The translations under genes and the position numbers were made by a program. From Actinomycetes bacterium (GTDB lineage Bacteria > Actinomycetota > Acidimicrobiia > Spongiisociales > JAHEDJ01), in NCBI GenBank assembly GCA_024641245.1, contig JAHEDK010000001.1, positions 62,001 through 126,000 of the forward strand: 64,000 bases of DNA, written 5' to 3'. Shown piece after piece: positions 7,892-18,107 of the stretch (positions are counted from its first letter, which is position 1; every line of letters begins with the position of its first letter). The notes beneath the pieces were generated by a model that ran no database searches, was not told the origin of the DNA, and worked only from the letters and a program-made list of their open reading frames with translations.

Positions 7892-8835
7892 GGGCCTTCC
7901 TCCTCGTCCCCCTCGAGCTTCCTGATCGCTTCATCGATGCTGATCAGATCGTTGACAACCAGGGCGTCGGCGCCGGGAACCGTGCGCCGGGCCATGCCGG
8001 CGGTCACATCACCGGGTCCAACGTGTACGAACGTCCGGATCCCCTGTTCGGCCATCCCGTCGAGCGTATCCGAGAACCGTACAGGAGCAACTACTTGACG
8101 GGCGAGTAGCTCCGGGATTTCAGCGACGGCTACCGGAGCAGCGCTGACGTTCGACCAGACGGGGAACTCCGGCGGTCCCGGCACTACAGTCGCAAGTCCG
8201 GCAGCGAGTTCAGCTTGTGCTGAGGCCATGAACGGCGAGTGAAACGCTCCGGCCACCTTGAGTGGCACTACCCGACGCAGTCCCAATGTCCGGCCCTCTC
8301 TCTGAAGCCATTCGATGTCGGCGGCGCCGCCGGCGACTACCACCTGGCCCGGAGCGTTGAGATTGGCCACCCACAATCGCCCCCCGGCTTGCCTCCTGGA
8401 GGATGCGACTTCCCCGGCCGTCTCGACTGTAGCCCCGATGAGGGCTGCCATGGAGGACGGTTCAGCATCGGCCGCGGACGCCATCGCCGTTCCGCGCAGT
8501 GCGACAACCCGCAGGGCGGTGGCGAAGTCGAAGGCCCCGGCTGCGGTGAGGGCCGTGTATTCGCCAAGCGAGTGCCCGGCGGCCCCTGCAGGCCGGGTTC
8601 TGAGCCGGCGGGCCAACTCGTCCCACAGAGCGAAGGCAATGGCGAAGAGGGCAGGCTGGGCGCGTTCGGTACGGGTCAGTTCCTCCTCCGGGCCATCGAG
8701 ACATATGTCGCGAAGACTCCACCCGAGAGCCTCATCGGCTTGCTCGATGAGAAGATCGGGTCGGGCATCGAACAGATCGGCACCCATTCCGACATACTGA
8801 CTCCCCTGCCCGGGGAAAAGAACCGCGTACGACAT
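7888..8835 (-). CDS. fabD: Malonyl-CoA:ACP transacylase
   Basis: This 315-aa protein loads malonate onto ACP. It starts MSYAVLFPGQGSQYVGMG and has the nucleophile serine in GHSLGEYTAL (about residue 90) and the arginine and histidine regions of the MCAT fold (AGAFHSPFM). The ATG at 8835 fits the family start; the longer ORF begins with TTG in a poor context. No strong SD is visible, only GAAAG. It is the first gene of the fab operon, 65 bp after ltaE. Confidence 0.94.
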   Translation of the reverse strand: MSYAVLFPGQGSQYVGMGADLFDARPDLLIEQADEALGWSLRDICLDGPEEELTRTERAQPALFAIAFALWDELARRLRTRPAGAAGHSLGEYTALTAAGAFDFATALRVVALRGTAMASAADAEPSSMAALIGATVETAGEVASSRRQAGGRLWVANLNAPGQVVVAGGAADIEWLQREGRTLGLRRVVPLKVAGAFHSPFMASAQAELAAGLATVVPGPPEFPVWSNVSAAPVAVAEIPELLARQVVAPVRFSDTLDGMAEQGIRTFVHVGPGDVTAGMARRTVPGADALVVNDLISIDEAIRKLEGDEEEGP

Positions 8836-8900
8836 TGCGGCTTTCGACTGTAGGCGGGCCGGGAACGTTACGAAGGGCACCAACGGGCAAATTCTATTCC

Positions 8901-9938
8901 CTAGAGGGTTCCCAACACATCCAGCACCCGCCCGACGTCTCGCTGATCCACGTCCCGGTGCGTCACGAATCGGAGCGAGTGTCTCGAAATCGAACCGACC
9001 AAGACTCCGGCGTCTGCAAGACGCGCCTGGAGTTCGCCCGTGCCGACCGGCAGGCCCTCGCCGTGGACCACCACCATGTTCGTTTGAACCTGCCCGAGCG
9101 AAACCGCCTCCGGGAAACGGGCGACGATCCCCTCCCCCAGCTTCCGCGCCAGAAAATGATCGTCACCGAGCCGATCGCGCGATTCGAGAGCCAGCGCGGC
9201 CGCGGCTGCGATCACGCCGACCTGTCGCATGCCGCCACCAAGGCGCTTGCGGAGGAAGCGGGCTTCGAGGATCACATCGGCGGGGCCGCACAGGATGGAG
9301 CCGATCGGCGCCCCCAGTCCCTTGCTGAAACAGAACTGGACGGTATCGGCGTGGGCGGCATACTCATGAGCACCAATTCCGGTCGCCGCCACCGCATTCC
9401 AGAGACGTGCCCCATCGAGATGTATCCGCAAACCGGCGGAACGTGCCACAGCAGAGGTTTCTCTCATCAGTTCGAACGGAACCACCGTTCCGCCCGACCA
9501 GTTGTGGGTGTTCTCCCACTCCAGCATCGCGATCCGGGGGAAGTGGTAGCCACTCTGTTCGATGGCGGCCGCAACATCCGAAGGCCGGATTTCACCGGAG
9601 CCGCTTGCCACCGTCCGGAATTGCAGGCCGCCGATGGCGGGCGCCGCCCCCATTTCGTAGTTGCGTACGTGGGCGGTCTCCACGCAGAGCACCTCATCGC
9701 CGGGACGGGCTTGTGTCACCAGGCCGAGCAGGTTCCCCATCGACCCGGAAGGTACGAACAACGCGGCTTCCTTCCCGACGAGTGCGGCAGCCTCCTCCTC
9801 CAGCGAGTTGACCGTCGGATCCTCACCGTACACATCATCACCGACGTCGGCCGCCGCCATCGCTTGCCGCATCGTGGCGGTCGGACGCGTCACCGTGTCC
9901 GACCGAAAATCGGCAACGCCGTCGGGAAATGCCACCAT
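8901..9938 (-). CDS. ltaE: Low-specificity L-threonine aldolase
   Basis: This is a 345-aa fold-type I PLP enzyme. It opens [18 protein letters not shown] and has [13 protein letters not shown], the aspartate strand [10 protein letters not shown] and the PLP lysine in [13 protein letters not shown]. These are the standard blocks of threonine/allo-threonine aldolase, which cleaves Thr to Gly and acetaldehyde. The ATG at 9938 has GAAGGAG seven bases upstream; the 495-aa ORF in the track runs far into the divergent gene and is wrong. It is followed on the same strand by the fab operon, with no functional link evident. Confidence 0.93.
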   Translation of the reverse strand: MVAFPDGVADFRSDTVTRPTATMRQAMAAADVGDDVYGEDPTVNSLEEEAAALVGKEAALFVPSGSMGNLLGLVTQARPGDEVLCVETAHVRNYEMGAAPAIGGLQFRTVASGSGEIRPSDVAAAIEQSGYHFPRIAMLEWENTHNWSGGTVVPFELMRETSAVARSAGLRIHLDGARLWNAVAATGIGAHEYAAHADTVQFCFSKGLGAPIGSILCGPADVILEARFLRKRLGGGMRQVGVIAAAAALALESRDRLGDDHFLARKLGEGIVARFPEAVSLGQVQTNMVVVHGEGLPVGTGELQARLADAGVLVGSISRHSLRFVTHRDVDQRDVGRVLDVLGTL

Positions 9939-10008
9939 CGCTCCTTCATCTGGTTTCCTCACAGCGTAGATCCTTGGGGCTGGACCGCGAACGGTCCACA
10001 ATGGCGAC

Positions 10009-11058
10009 GTGCGCCGCCGTCTCCTCTTCGCTTTCAGCATTCTCATTGCTGCCCTGGGTCCGGCCGCCCTCGGATCGACCGCAGTTGATCGAGCGTTTGA
10101 CCTCGCCGAACTGCGTCTCGAGCGCCCGGCGCTCGAAGCGCTGGTAGGGAGTGCCCGAGCCGATTTCGAGATAGTCGGCGCCAGCCTCGAGTTGAGTCGT
10201 ATGGGACTCGACGCCGTTCTCGCCGAACAGATCGTCGCACTCGACCGGCTCGAGGAGGTGGAAGGTGATCTGCGAGCCGCTCGCGCCAGGTTCGATGACG
10301 GCATCGAGCAGTTGTACATCCGCGGCGGGACGGCGGCATTGACGGTCGTGATGTTCTTCGATGATCCCACTGATGCCGGTATCGCCACTCACTACCTCGA
10401 AGCTCTCAACGACTCCGAAACGGATTCATTGGGCGACATCGAGGAACTGCTCCCCGTCATGGATGAGCTCAAGTACACCGCCTTCGATGCAGTCGAGCTG
10501 GCCGAAGCCGACTATGCCGAGCGGGAGAGGGCGTTCCTGCTGGCCGCCGGCCACCTGTCGGAACTCGAGTCGGAGCTGGCACGGCTCAACGTGCGTATTG
10601 ACCGCCTGACGACAGAGTGGCGCGAATATCGTTTGGGACTCGTCGAAGACGTACTCCAGGCCACCGGCGCCACCGGCGTTCTGGCGGAGGTCACGGTTGA
10701 GCAGGGCGCACTGCGGGCTTCGTTGCCGCTCGGACCGACGATCGGCATCCCGCCGGGTCTCGAATCCACCGGGCGGGTCCTGTCTGGAGTTGCCTCGTGG
10801 TACGGGCCGGGATTCCATGGACGGCGGGCCTCGAGCGGCGCAATCTTCGATGAACGCGACTTCACAGTCGCCCACAAGACGCTCGCGCACGGGACGTTGC
10901 TCCTCGTCACATTCGGGGACAAGCAGGCCGTCGTGATGGTCAACGATCGGGGACCGTTCATCGAAGGCCGGTCGTTCGACCTATCGAAGGCCGCCGCCCA
11001 ATACCTAGGTGTTGGACTCAACCGGATCAGGGCGGAGGTCCTCGTAGCTGCTCCCTGA
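10009..11058 (+). CDS. Secreted coiled-coil protein with RlpA-like double-psi beta-barrel
   Basis: This 349-aa protein has a signal peptide ([22 protein letters not shown]). A long helical, Glu/Arg/Leu-rich region at about residues 25-225 is probably a coiled coil. A C-terminal RlpA-like domain at about 262-347 carries [33 protein letters not shown] and [10 protein letters not shown]. RlpA-type barrels bind or cleave peptidoglycan; the Asp of the catalytic group is present in NDRGPF. Coiled coils fused to a wall domain are common in division or wall-remodelling proteins. The GTG start at 10009 directly gives the signal peptide. It is divergent from ltaE. Confidence 0.82.
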   Translation: MRRRLLFAFSILIAALGPAALGSTAVDRAFDLAELRLERPALEALVGSARADFEIVGASLELSRMGLDAVLAEQIVALDRLEEVEGDLRAARARFDDGIEQLYIRGGTAALTVVMFFDDPTDAGIATHYLEALNDSETDSLGDIEELLPVMDELKYTAFDAVELAEADYAERERAFLLAAGHLSELESELARLNVRIDRLTTEWREYRLGLVEDVLQATGATGVLAEVTVEQGALRASLPLGPTIGIPPGLESTGRVLSGVASWYGPGFHGRRASSGAIFDERDFTVAHKTLAHGTLLLVTFGDKQAVVMVNDRGPFIEGRSFDLSKAAAQYLGVGLNRIRAEVLVAAP

Positions 11059-11122
11059 TCGAGCAGCATCCGTGCGACGCTATCCTGCGCACGCTTCCTT
11101 TTCCCTACCCGTGAGATTCTCC

Positions 11123-13252
11123 ATGATCAAAATCCCTGTTCTCACGTCAGACGAACTCCGCATCCCCGAGCGATATTCGCTGCTCTACGAACTCGCCTAC
11201 AACCTCTGGTGGACGTGGGACCCGGTGGGTCAGGATCTCTGGCGAACCGTTGCTCCCGGTTTGTGGACCGAGTACCACAACCCGATCGACTTGCTACGGG
11301 CTCTCGACCCCGACACATGGGTGGCGCTCGACGAATCTGAGACATTCCACGACCTGTATACCGAGGCGACGCGCCGCTTCGAGGAGTACATGAACGACAC
11401 GGACACCTGGTGGACGAGGGAGCACGGCAAGGCGCTGCCGTCGGGCCCCATCGCCTATCTCTGCGCCGAATACGGAATCCACCAGGCGCTTCCGATCTAT
11501 TCCGGCGGTCTCGGCGTCCTGGCGGGCGACCACACAAAGGCGGCATCAGATCTGGGTCTCCCGTTCGTCGGCACGGGTTTGCTGTATCGCCGCGGGTATT
11601 TCCGCCAGGAGATCGATGCCACGGGAGATCAGCAGCACATGCATCCACACCTCGACGTCCGCCAATTGCCGGTTCGCCAGGTGGCGGGGCCGACCGGTGG
11701 TCAGCTCAAAGTCGCGGTCGATTTCCCCGGGCGCAAAGTCCAGGCCGTCGTCTGGTTGCTGCAGGTCGGGGTGGTACCGATCTTGCTGCTCGACACCGAC
11801 ATTCCCGAGAACGACCCGGCGGACCGGCCGATCACCCACACCCTCTACGTGCGTGGTCGGGAAATGCGCTTCTGCCAGGAGATGCTCCTCGGCATAGGGT
11901 CGGTCAAGGCTCTGACCTCGCTCGGCATCGAACCGTCGGTCTGGCACGTCAACGAGGGCCACGCGGCCATGTCGATACTCGAGCGGCTCAAAGACACCGT
12001 TGCGGAGGGTCACAGCCTCGCGGAAGCCGAGGAACTCGTGCGCTCTAACACGGCTTTCACGCTGCACACTCCGGTTCCGGCCGGCAACGAAGTCTTCGAT
12101 TTCTCACTTGTCGAGAGGTACTTCGGATACTGGCCCGGTCTGGTGGGTTGCGACCTCGGCTACCTGGCCAGGCTCGGTGCTTCTCATGACGCGGAGGATG
12201 GACGGTTCGACCTCGGTGCCATGGCCATCAAGATGGCCTCGACGGTGAACGGTGTCAGCCAGCGCCACGCGGGCATCGTCAACGACGGGTGGGGCCACCT
12301 GTTGCGTTCTCCTGCCATCGGCGTAACCAACGGCGTGCATACCCCGGGCTGGATCAGCCGTGACCTCGATCGGCTCCTCACCCGCCACATCAGCGTCAAC
12401 TGGCGGCACAAGCTGGTCGACGACCCGGGGGCGTTCGACGCTATTCGCAAGATTGACGACGCGGAACTCTGGGCAGCTCACCTCAGCCAGAAACGGTTGT
12501 TGACCCGTTTTGCTCGCGGTCGGATTCGCGGGCAATTCGCCCGACATGGAGCATCTCCCAACGAACTGCGTTCGGTCGAAACCATGTTTCCCAGCGATCG
12601 GCTCACGATCGGCTTTGCCCGCCGCTTCGCCGGTTACAAACGTTCCACCCTCATGTTCCACAACAAGCCGTGGCTTCAGGCCATCCTGACCAATCCGGAC
12701 CGCCCGGTGCAGATCGTGTTTGCCGGCAAGGCTCATCCTGCGGACCAATGGGGTAGCGGACTTCTTCAGGAAGTCCATGAGCTGGCCAACTCCCCCGAGT
12801 TCAAGGGCCACCTCTACGTCCTCGAGGACTACAGCCTCCGGATGGCCCAGTTCCTCGTCCAGGGTGTCGACGTGTGGTTGAACAACCCGCGCCCGCCTGA
12901 GGAGGCGAGCGGGACCTCCGGAATGAAGGCCGCCCTCAACGGTGCCCTCAACGTGTCAACACCGGATGGCTGGTGGATCGAAGGTCACAACGGCTCGAAC
13001 GGCTGGGTCTTCGGCAGCGAGCACGGAAACGGTGACCACGCCGCCCAGGACGGTGAAGACGCCGTAGCTCTCTATCACACTCTCCAGGATCAGGTGATTC
13101 CCGCCTTCTTCGACCGTGATGACAAGGGCGTTCCCCACGCCTGGGTGGCGATGATGAAGGAATCGATCATTTCGGTGGTCAATGACTTCTCCACGGCCCG
13201 CATGGTTTCCGAGTATGCAGAGAAGGTGTACCTGCCGCTCGCGGGTCGCTAG
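11123..13252 (+). CDS. glgP: Alpha-glucan (glycogen/maltodextrin) phosphorylase
   Basis: This 709-aa phosphorylase releases glucose-1-phosphate from alpha-1,4-glucans using PLP. It belongs to the shorter bacterial alpha-glucan phosphorylase family: the N-terminal YNLWWTWDP, VWHVNEGHAA, ARRFAGYKR and the PLP lysine block EASGTSGMKAALNGALN. The ATG at 11123 starts MIKIPVLTSDEL, which matches the family; the ORF track adds 17 residues. No other glycogen gene lies nearby, so it is probably controlled on its own. Its end is 11 bp from the convergent aminotransferase. Confidence 0.94.
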   Translation: MIKIPVLTSDELRIPERYSLLYELAYNLWWTWDPVGQDLWRTVAPGLWTEYHNPIDLLRALDPDTWVALDESETFHDLYTEATRRFEEYMNDTDTWWTREHGKALPSGPIAYLCAEYGIHQALPIYSGGLGVLAGDHTKAASDLGLPFVGTGLLYRRGYFRQEIDATGDQQHMHPHLDVRQLPVRQVAGPTGGQLKVAVDFPGRKVQAVVWLLQVGVVPILLLDTDIPENDPADRPITHTLYVRGREMRFCQEMLLGIGSVKALTSLGIEPSVWHVNEGHAAMSILERLKDTVAEGHSLAEAEELVRSNTAFTLHTPVPAGNEVFDFSLVERYFGYWPGLVGCDLGYLARLGASHDAEDGRFDLGAMAIKMASTVNGVSQRHAGIVNDGWGHLLRSPAIGVTNGVHTPGWISRDLDRLLTRHISVNWRHKLVDDPGAFDAIRKIDDAELWAAHLSQKRLLTRFARGRIRGQFARHGASPNELRSVETMFPSDRLTIGFARRFAGYKRSTLMFHNKPWLQAILTNPDRPVQIVFAGKAHPADQWGSGLLQEVHELANSPEFKGHLYVLEDYSLRMAQFLVQGVDVWLNNPRPPEEASGTSGMKAALNGALNVSTPDGWWIEGHNGSNGWVFGSEHGNGDHAAQDGEDAVALYHTLQDQVIPAFFDRDDKGVPHAWVAMMKESIISVVNDFSTARMVSEYAEKVYLPLAGR

Positions 13253-13263
13253 TCGCTACCTGC

Positions 13264-14436
13264 CTAGAGGCGGTCGAGCGCCTTCCGCAACCCGCGCACT
13301 GCCTGAGCGATCCGGTGTTCGTTCTCCACGAGGGCGAACCGGACGTAGCCCTCCCCGGAGACCCCGAACCCGACGCCGGGGCTAACCGCCACCTTGGCCC
13401 GTTGCAGAAGGTCGATGGCGAAGTCGACTGAGCCCAGCTCACGATACGGATCGGGAATCGGGGCCCAAACGAACATCGTTCCCTTCGGTGCTTCCACTTT
13501 CCAGCCGGCGCGGTTGAGGCCGTCGATGAGTACATCGCGTCTGCGCGTGTAGGTCGCGTTCACCTCGGAGACAAACCCGTCACCCTCATTGAGAGCGATG
13601 ATCGAGGCAATCTGGATGGGCTGGAAGGTACCGTAATCTAGGTAGGACTTGAGTTTGGCCAGAGCCGCCACCATCTCGGCGTTCCCAACTACGAAACCGA
13701 CCCGCCAGCCCGCCATCGAGTGACCTTTGGTCATCGTATATAGCTCGACGCCGACGTCCTTGCCGCCCGGGACCTGGAGCAGACTAGGCGGTGAGTAACC
13801 GTCGAAGGACACGTCGGCGTATGCGAAGTCGTTGATGACGAACACGCCGTACTCCTTGGCAAGGGCGACGAGTCTGACGAAGAAGTCCTCTTCGACGCAC
13901 ATCGTGGTGGGGTTGTGGGGGAACGACACAAGGATCACCCTTGGTCGCGGCCAGGAGTCGTGGAAGGTCCTCTCCATCCGCTCGAAGAAGTCCTCGTCGG
14001 CGGACACGCGGACTTTGCGCACTTCTGCTCCGGCGAGGAGCGGCGCGTAGATGTGGATCGGATAGCTCGGCTCGGGAACGAGTGCGACATCACCGGGTTG
14101 CACGAGGGCCCACATCAGGTGCGATAGGCCCTCTTTGGCACCGATCGTGTTGATGATTTCCGTCTCGTGATCGAGTTCGATACCGAACCGTCGCTGGTAG
14201 CGGTCTGCAACGGCTTTCCGGAGATTTGGTATGCCCCGCGACTGCGAGTAGCGATGATTACGGGGATTCCGGGCGGCCTCGGTCAGCTTCTCGACAACCA
14301 CCGGATTGGTCGGAATGTCCGGATTACCGAACCCGAGATCGATGATGTCCTCACCCGCTTGCCGGGCTTCCCGCTTCAGCGCGTCGACCTTGGCAAAGAC
14401 GTACGGCGGCAGGCTGTGTATACGGCGAAATTCCAC
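13264..14436 (-). CDS. Class I/II aminotransferase (AlaC / LL-DAP aminotransferase-like)
   Basis: This is a 390-aa PLP aminotransferase. It has [24 protein letters not shown], the PLP-contact [22 protein letters not shown] and the lysine in [15 protein letters not shown]. It resembles the group holding AlaC-type alanine aminotransferases and LL-diaminopimelate aminotransferases, so the product may be alanine or a related amino acid. Substrate is not fixed by sequence. The GTG at 14436 (protein [14 protein letters not shown]) has AGGGAGA at the right spacing and is preferred to the longer ORF. Confidence 0.87.
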   Translation of the reverse strand: MEFRRIHSLPPYVFAKVDALKREARQAGEDIIDLGFGNPDIPTNPVVVEKLTEAARNPRNHRYSQSRGIPNLRKAVADRYQRRFGIELDHETEIINTIGAKEGLSHLMWALVQPGDVALVPEPSYPIHIYAPLLAGAEVRKVRVSADEDFFERMERTFHDSWPRPRVILVSFPHNPTTMCVEEDFFVRLVALAKEYGVFVINDFAYADVSFDGYSPPSLLQVPGGKDVGVELYTMTKGHSMAGWRVGFVVGNAEMVAALAKLKSYLDYGTFQPIQIASIIALNEGDGFVSEVNATYTRRRDVLIDGLNRAGWKVEAPKGTMFVWAPIPDPYRELGSVDFAIDLLQRAKVAVSPGVGFGVSGEGYVRFALVENEHRIAQAVRGLRKALDRL

Positions 14437-14536
14437 GGATTCTCCCTCCTCGCCGCAGCGTACCCGTTCTTGCGTAGATGGCTTCCTTCTCAGAGGAAGC
14501 GAAGTACGCATGAACGATGATCATGTTGAGTGGGAT

Positions 14537-17500
14537 CTATGTCGCGCGGCCGACCGCAACGTCGATCGGCGCGGTTGTCATGCCGATGCTGTTGGCCATC
14601 TGCCGGGCCTCTTCGAAGAGCGACTCGCGCTCCGGATGGTCTCCCGGCAGCAGGAAGGCGCCTGCCACAAGCAGGACGATGGCGGCCGGTGGCGAGGCCC
14701 AATACTCAGCCCACTGCCGAACCTTGTCTTTCAGAGCGCCGGTATCACCCGCCTCGGATCGATCGAGCGCCTCGAGTTCACCACGGAACGCCTTTACCCA
14801 CGCGTCGGAGGGTACCTCCGCCAACCGGTTTCGATACTCGGCGATCAGCTCGGGATCGCCTGACATCAGCGCCGACATACGCGCGAAAAACATGATGATT
14901 CCCTGTGAGAAGGTGAACCGCCGCGACAGATCCAGCGCCTCATCGAGACCATCACGAAACCGGCCCTCGGCCCAGGCGATGGTCATGGACGCCCTCTGAA
15001 TGGCCTGGAGAAGCTGAGGATCGTCCAGGTCGCCGATCAGTTCCCTTGCCTTGGCCAACTCTTCCTTCGCGAGAGCAACGTCGCCTTTGTTGGCCGAGGA
15101 CGATGACCGATACACATAGTGCTGGGACCACCAGTCCGCCGGGGCATCTGCGAAGACGGGGTCGTCGGTGATGGTCGCCGGAGCATCGAAGTCGCCCATG
15201 TAGATCCGGTAGGACGCCCAGTTGCCTGCGAAAAACTGGAGGTGGGACTTGTCCCCGAGTCGCCTCGACTCCCGGTAGCCGGCCTCAGTGGCCGCAATGC
15301 TCTCTTGAGGGTCAGGCGATCCGTAGCCGATATTGGCGAGTGCTCGGAGTTTGGTGCCGACCAGACCGTTCTCCTCGGCGATCTTGAGTGCCTCGCGGAG
15401 TAGCGCCATGGACTCGCGCGGTCGTCCCCGAGCCGATAGAGCGGTTCCCCGTGTGATCATCGATTGGGCGGCGACCTCGTCGAGATCGAGTAGATCGGCA
15501 GCCCGCATAGCCACCAGAGCCGTCGCCGCTGAGTCTCCTTCGCCTGCCAGCATCTCTGCCCGAGCTAGGGCCGTGTATGCCATGGTGAGTCCCACGTCTC
15601 CTTCAGGGTCCGGGTAATCGGCCAGATAGGGCGTGAGGACTTCAACAGCGCGTTTTGCGCGGTTGCTCACGTTGTAGGCCGTACCGAGCAAGCTCATCGC
15701 CCGAGCCTCCGTGCTCTGGTCGCCGAGTTCGTGGGCGACCTCGATAGAGCGCCGCGCATAGGCCTCGCACTCCTCATATCGAGCGAGATGCTCGGCGGCG
15801 GCGGCGGCGCGCTCGAGGAACGGCAGCAGATCGCCCGGTTCGACAAAGAACTCCTCCGCCTGCTTGGCCAGACCGAGGCATTGGTCCCAGGCGTTTAGGT
15901 CGTCAGCCCGGTCGATGGCGCCGAGCATGGCGGCCTTCGCTCGATCGCGAAGCCGCTCGGCGTCCTGTGGGTCGGGCATGGCCCTCAGCGTCTCGACGAG
16001 GTGGAAAGCCACCAACCCGGCCAGCTCGTCGTCTTCGAGGGAGGCGAAGAAGTCGGCGACCTTGAGGTGACGAACGCGACGAACCTCACGTGAGATGCGG
16101 GCGTGCGCGACCTCCCGTATCAGGCCCTGCACGAACCGATACTGACCACGCTCAGGTGAACGGGGGTCGCGGACGACTTCCAGCAACTCGTGCCGGACCA
16201 GAGGTTCCAGCCCGGACTCGAGATTCGCGATGGTCTGATCGGTCAGATACGCCAGGCCGTCCATGCTGAATGAATGACCCATGACTGCCGCGTCTTGCAG
16301 CAGGAGCCGATCCGCTTCGGCGAGTCGATCGAGGCGAGCACCGATTACAGCACTGACCGACTCGGGCACAGCTAGATCCTCGAGATCGCCGGTGATCTCA
16401 AACGCCCCGTCGCTCTGCTGGGCGATAACGCCCTGTCCGAGCAGCATGCGCACGAATTCGACTGCGTACATGGGAACGCCGCCCGACCGTTCGACCACAC
16501 CTCCGAGAGTCTCGTCGGGAATCCCCGGTACCAGCCCGGATACGAGGGCACTCATATCGTCATCGGCCAGGGGGCTGAGGTTGAGAGAGATAAACCCGCG
16601 CTTGCCAGCACCCCAGGCAGGTCGCCGATCGAGGAGGTCGGCGCGAGCCAGCGTGATGACCAGCATCGGATGATCTCGAGACCAGTCGGTTAGCTCTTCG
16701 ACGAAGTCCAGCAGGGCAGGGTCGGCCCAGTGGAGGTCTTCGAAAACGAGAACCGTGGTTCCCTTGGCGGCTATCCGCTCGAAGAAGAGCCGGTACGCCG
16801 CGGCTTGCTCGCTGCCTTCACCGACGTGGCCATCGCGTAGCCCGAGCAAACCTTCGAGGTGGGGTTCGACCCACCGCTGTTCGTCCGGGTCGGGGATGTA
16901 TGTGTCGATCATCTCCCGGAGTCGGGCTCGTGAGGTGGCGGAATCGTCGGTTGTGGCGATGCGGGCACGGTGGCGAACCATCTCACCGACCGCCCAGAAG
17001 GCGAGGTTGTCGCCGTAGGCGGGCGACCGACCCTGGTGCCAGTAAATGTCGTTTATGACACCATCGATGTACTTCTGGAACTCCCAGACGAGGCGGCTCT
17101 TGCCGATGCCGGCCTGCCCGATCACCGAAATGAGCCGTGCCCGTTGCTCGCGCTCGGCGGCGTGGAGCTGATCCTTGAGCATGCGCAGTTCGGGTTCGCG
17201 GCCGGTGAACGGTGGCTCGAGACCGTCGTTGCGGAGCGCACCGCCGATCTGGGCAACGATACGGAGGGCCTTCCACGCCGCGACCGGTAGCTCTTTGCCC
17301 TTCATATCGAGCGAACCGACCTCTTCGAACTGGATCGAATCGCCAGAGGCCCGGTAGGTGCTCTCCCCCACGTATACCGAGCCGGGTTCAGCCGAGCTTT
17401 GGAGCCGGGCGGCTGTGTTGACCAGGTCGCCGATCACCATGCCTTCAGAGTTGGTATCCGACCGGACCGATGCTTCACCCGTCAGCACCCCTGCCCTGGC

Positions 17501-18001
17501 TGCCATCTCGGGAACACCGACATCGGCTCCGAGCTTGGCCACCATGTCCACCAGTTCCATGCCTGCTCGAACGGCTCGTTCTGCATCGTCCTCGTTGGTA
17601 GCCACGGCGCCCCAGGCAGCCATGACGGCATCGCCGATGAACTTCTCGACGACGCCGCCGAAACGTTCGATGATCTCCCTGCTCCGGTCGAAGTAGTCGG
17701 AGAGGAACGAGCGGACGTCCTCGGCGTCACGACCTTCAGAGAACGACGTGTAGTTGACGAGGTCGACGAAGAGTACCGAGACGATCCGTCGCTCGAGGTC
17801 GGTGGTCGGCTCTGCCGCGACGGCTGCCGAAGGCGCTACTCCCCCGCCGGCCCCAAGATCCGTGCCGCATTCGCCGCAGAACCTATTGCCAGGTGGGTTT
17901 GCCGTGCCACAAGTCGGGCACGCGGCTGCCAGCTTGGTGCCGCAGTTTCCACAGTACTTCTGGCCGGCTTCGTTCTCCTGTCCACAGTTGGGGCAGGTCA
18001 T
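14537..18001 (-). CDS. Zinc-ribbon / class III nucleotidyl cyclase / AAA ATPase / TPR signalling protein
   Basis: This 1154-aa multidomain protein starts with two zinc ribbons (CPNCGQ...CGNCG and CPTCG...CGECG, residues 1-52). A class III cyclase domain at about 70-250 has SVLFVDLVNYTSFS with the first metal Asp, FIGDAVMAAWG with the second, and NTAARLQ with the transition-state Asn and Arg. An AAA/NB-ARC-like ATPase at about 270-560 has Walker A GQAGIGKSRL and Walker B VLVFEDLHWAD. Helical TPR repeats fill about 650-1150. Known relatives are bacterial adenylate cyclase/AAA/TPR sensors. The metal ligands are present, so cyclase activity is possible but not proven. The ATG is followed at once by the first ribbon. 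Confidence 0.88.
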   Translation of the reverse strand: MTCPNCGQENEAGQKYCGNCGTKLAAACPTCGTANPPGNRFCGECGTDLGAGGGVAPSAAVAAEPTTDLERRIVSVLFVDLVNYTSFSEGRDAEDVRSFLSDYFDRSREIIERFGGVVEKFIGDAVMAAWGAVATNEDDAERAVRAGMELVDMVAKLGADVGVPEMAARAGVLTGEASVRSDTNSEGMVIGDLVNTAARLQSSAEPGSVYVGESTYRASGDSIQFEEVGSLDMKGKELPVAAWKALRIVAQIGGALRNDGLEPPFTGREPELRMLKDQLHAAEREQRARLISVIGQAGIGKSRLVWEFQKYIDGVINDIYWHQGRSPAYGDNLAFWAVGEMVRHRARIATTDDSATSRARLREMIDTYIPDPDEQRWVEPHLEGLLGLRDGHVGEGSEQAAAYRLFFERIAAKGTTVLVFEDLHWADPALLDFVEELTDWSRDHPMLVITLARADLLDRRPAWGAGKRGFISLNLSPLADDDMSALVSGLVPGIPDETLGGVVERSGGVPMYAVEFVRMLLGQGVIAQQSDGAFEITGDLEDLAVPESVSAVIGARLDRLAEADRLLLQDAAVMGHSFSMDGLAYLTDQTIANLESGLEPLVRHELLEVVRDPRSPERGQYRFVQGLIREVAHARISREVRRVRHLKVADFFASLEDDELAGLVAFHLVETLRAMPDPQDAERLRDRAKAAMLGAIDRADDLNAWDQCLGLAKQAEEFFVEPGDLLPFLERAAAAAEHLARYEECEAYARRSIEVAHELGDQSTEARAMSLLGTAYNVSNRAKRAVEVLTPYLADYPDPEGDVGLTMAYTALARAEMLAGEGDSAATALVAMRAADLLDLDEVAAQSMITRGTALSARGRPRESMALLREALKIAEENGLVGTKLRALANIGYGSPDPQESIAATEAGYRESRRLGDKSHLQFFAGNWASYRIYMGDFDAPATITDDPVFADAPADWWSQHYVYRSSSSANKGDVALAKEELAKARELIGDLDDPQLLQAIQRASMTIAWAEGRFRDGLDEALDLSRRFTFSQGIIMFFARMSALMSGDPELIAEYRNRLAEVPSDAWVKAFRGELEALDRSEAGDTGALKDKVRQWAEYWASPPAAIVLLVAGAFLLPGDHPERESLFEEARQMANSIGMTTAPIDVAVGRAT

Positions 18002-18107
18002 GTCAGTCCCCCGCTATCTCCTCAGCCATGCGGCGTTTCCGTCGAGTAACCAACAAGATACGGTACGCGAGGCGGTTTTGCACCAAGGCAGGTCGATCGG
18101 TGCTCGA

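Noticed and set aside
8835-10088. 417-aa frame antisense to ltaE
   Set aside because: It is a shadow of the PLP enzyme on the other strand.
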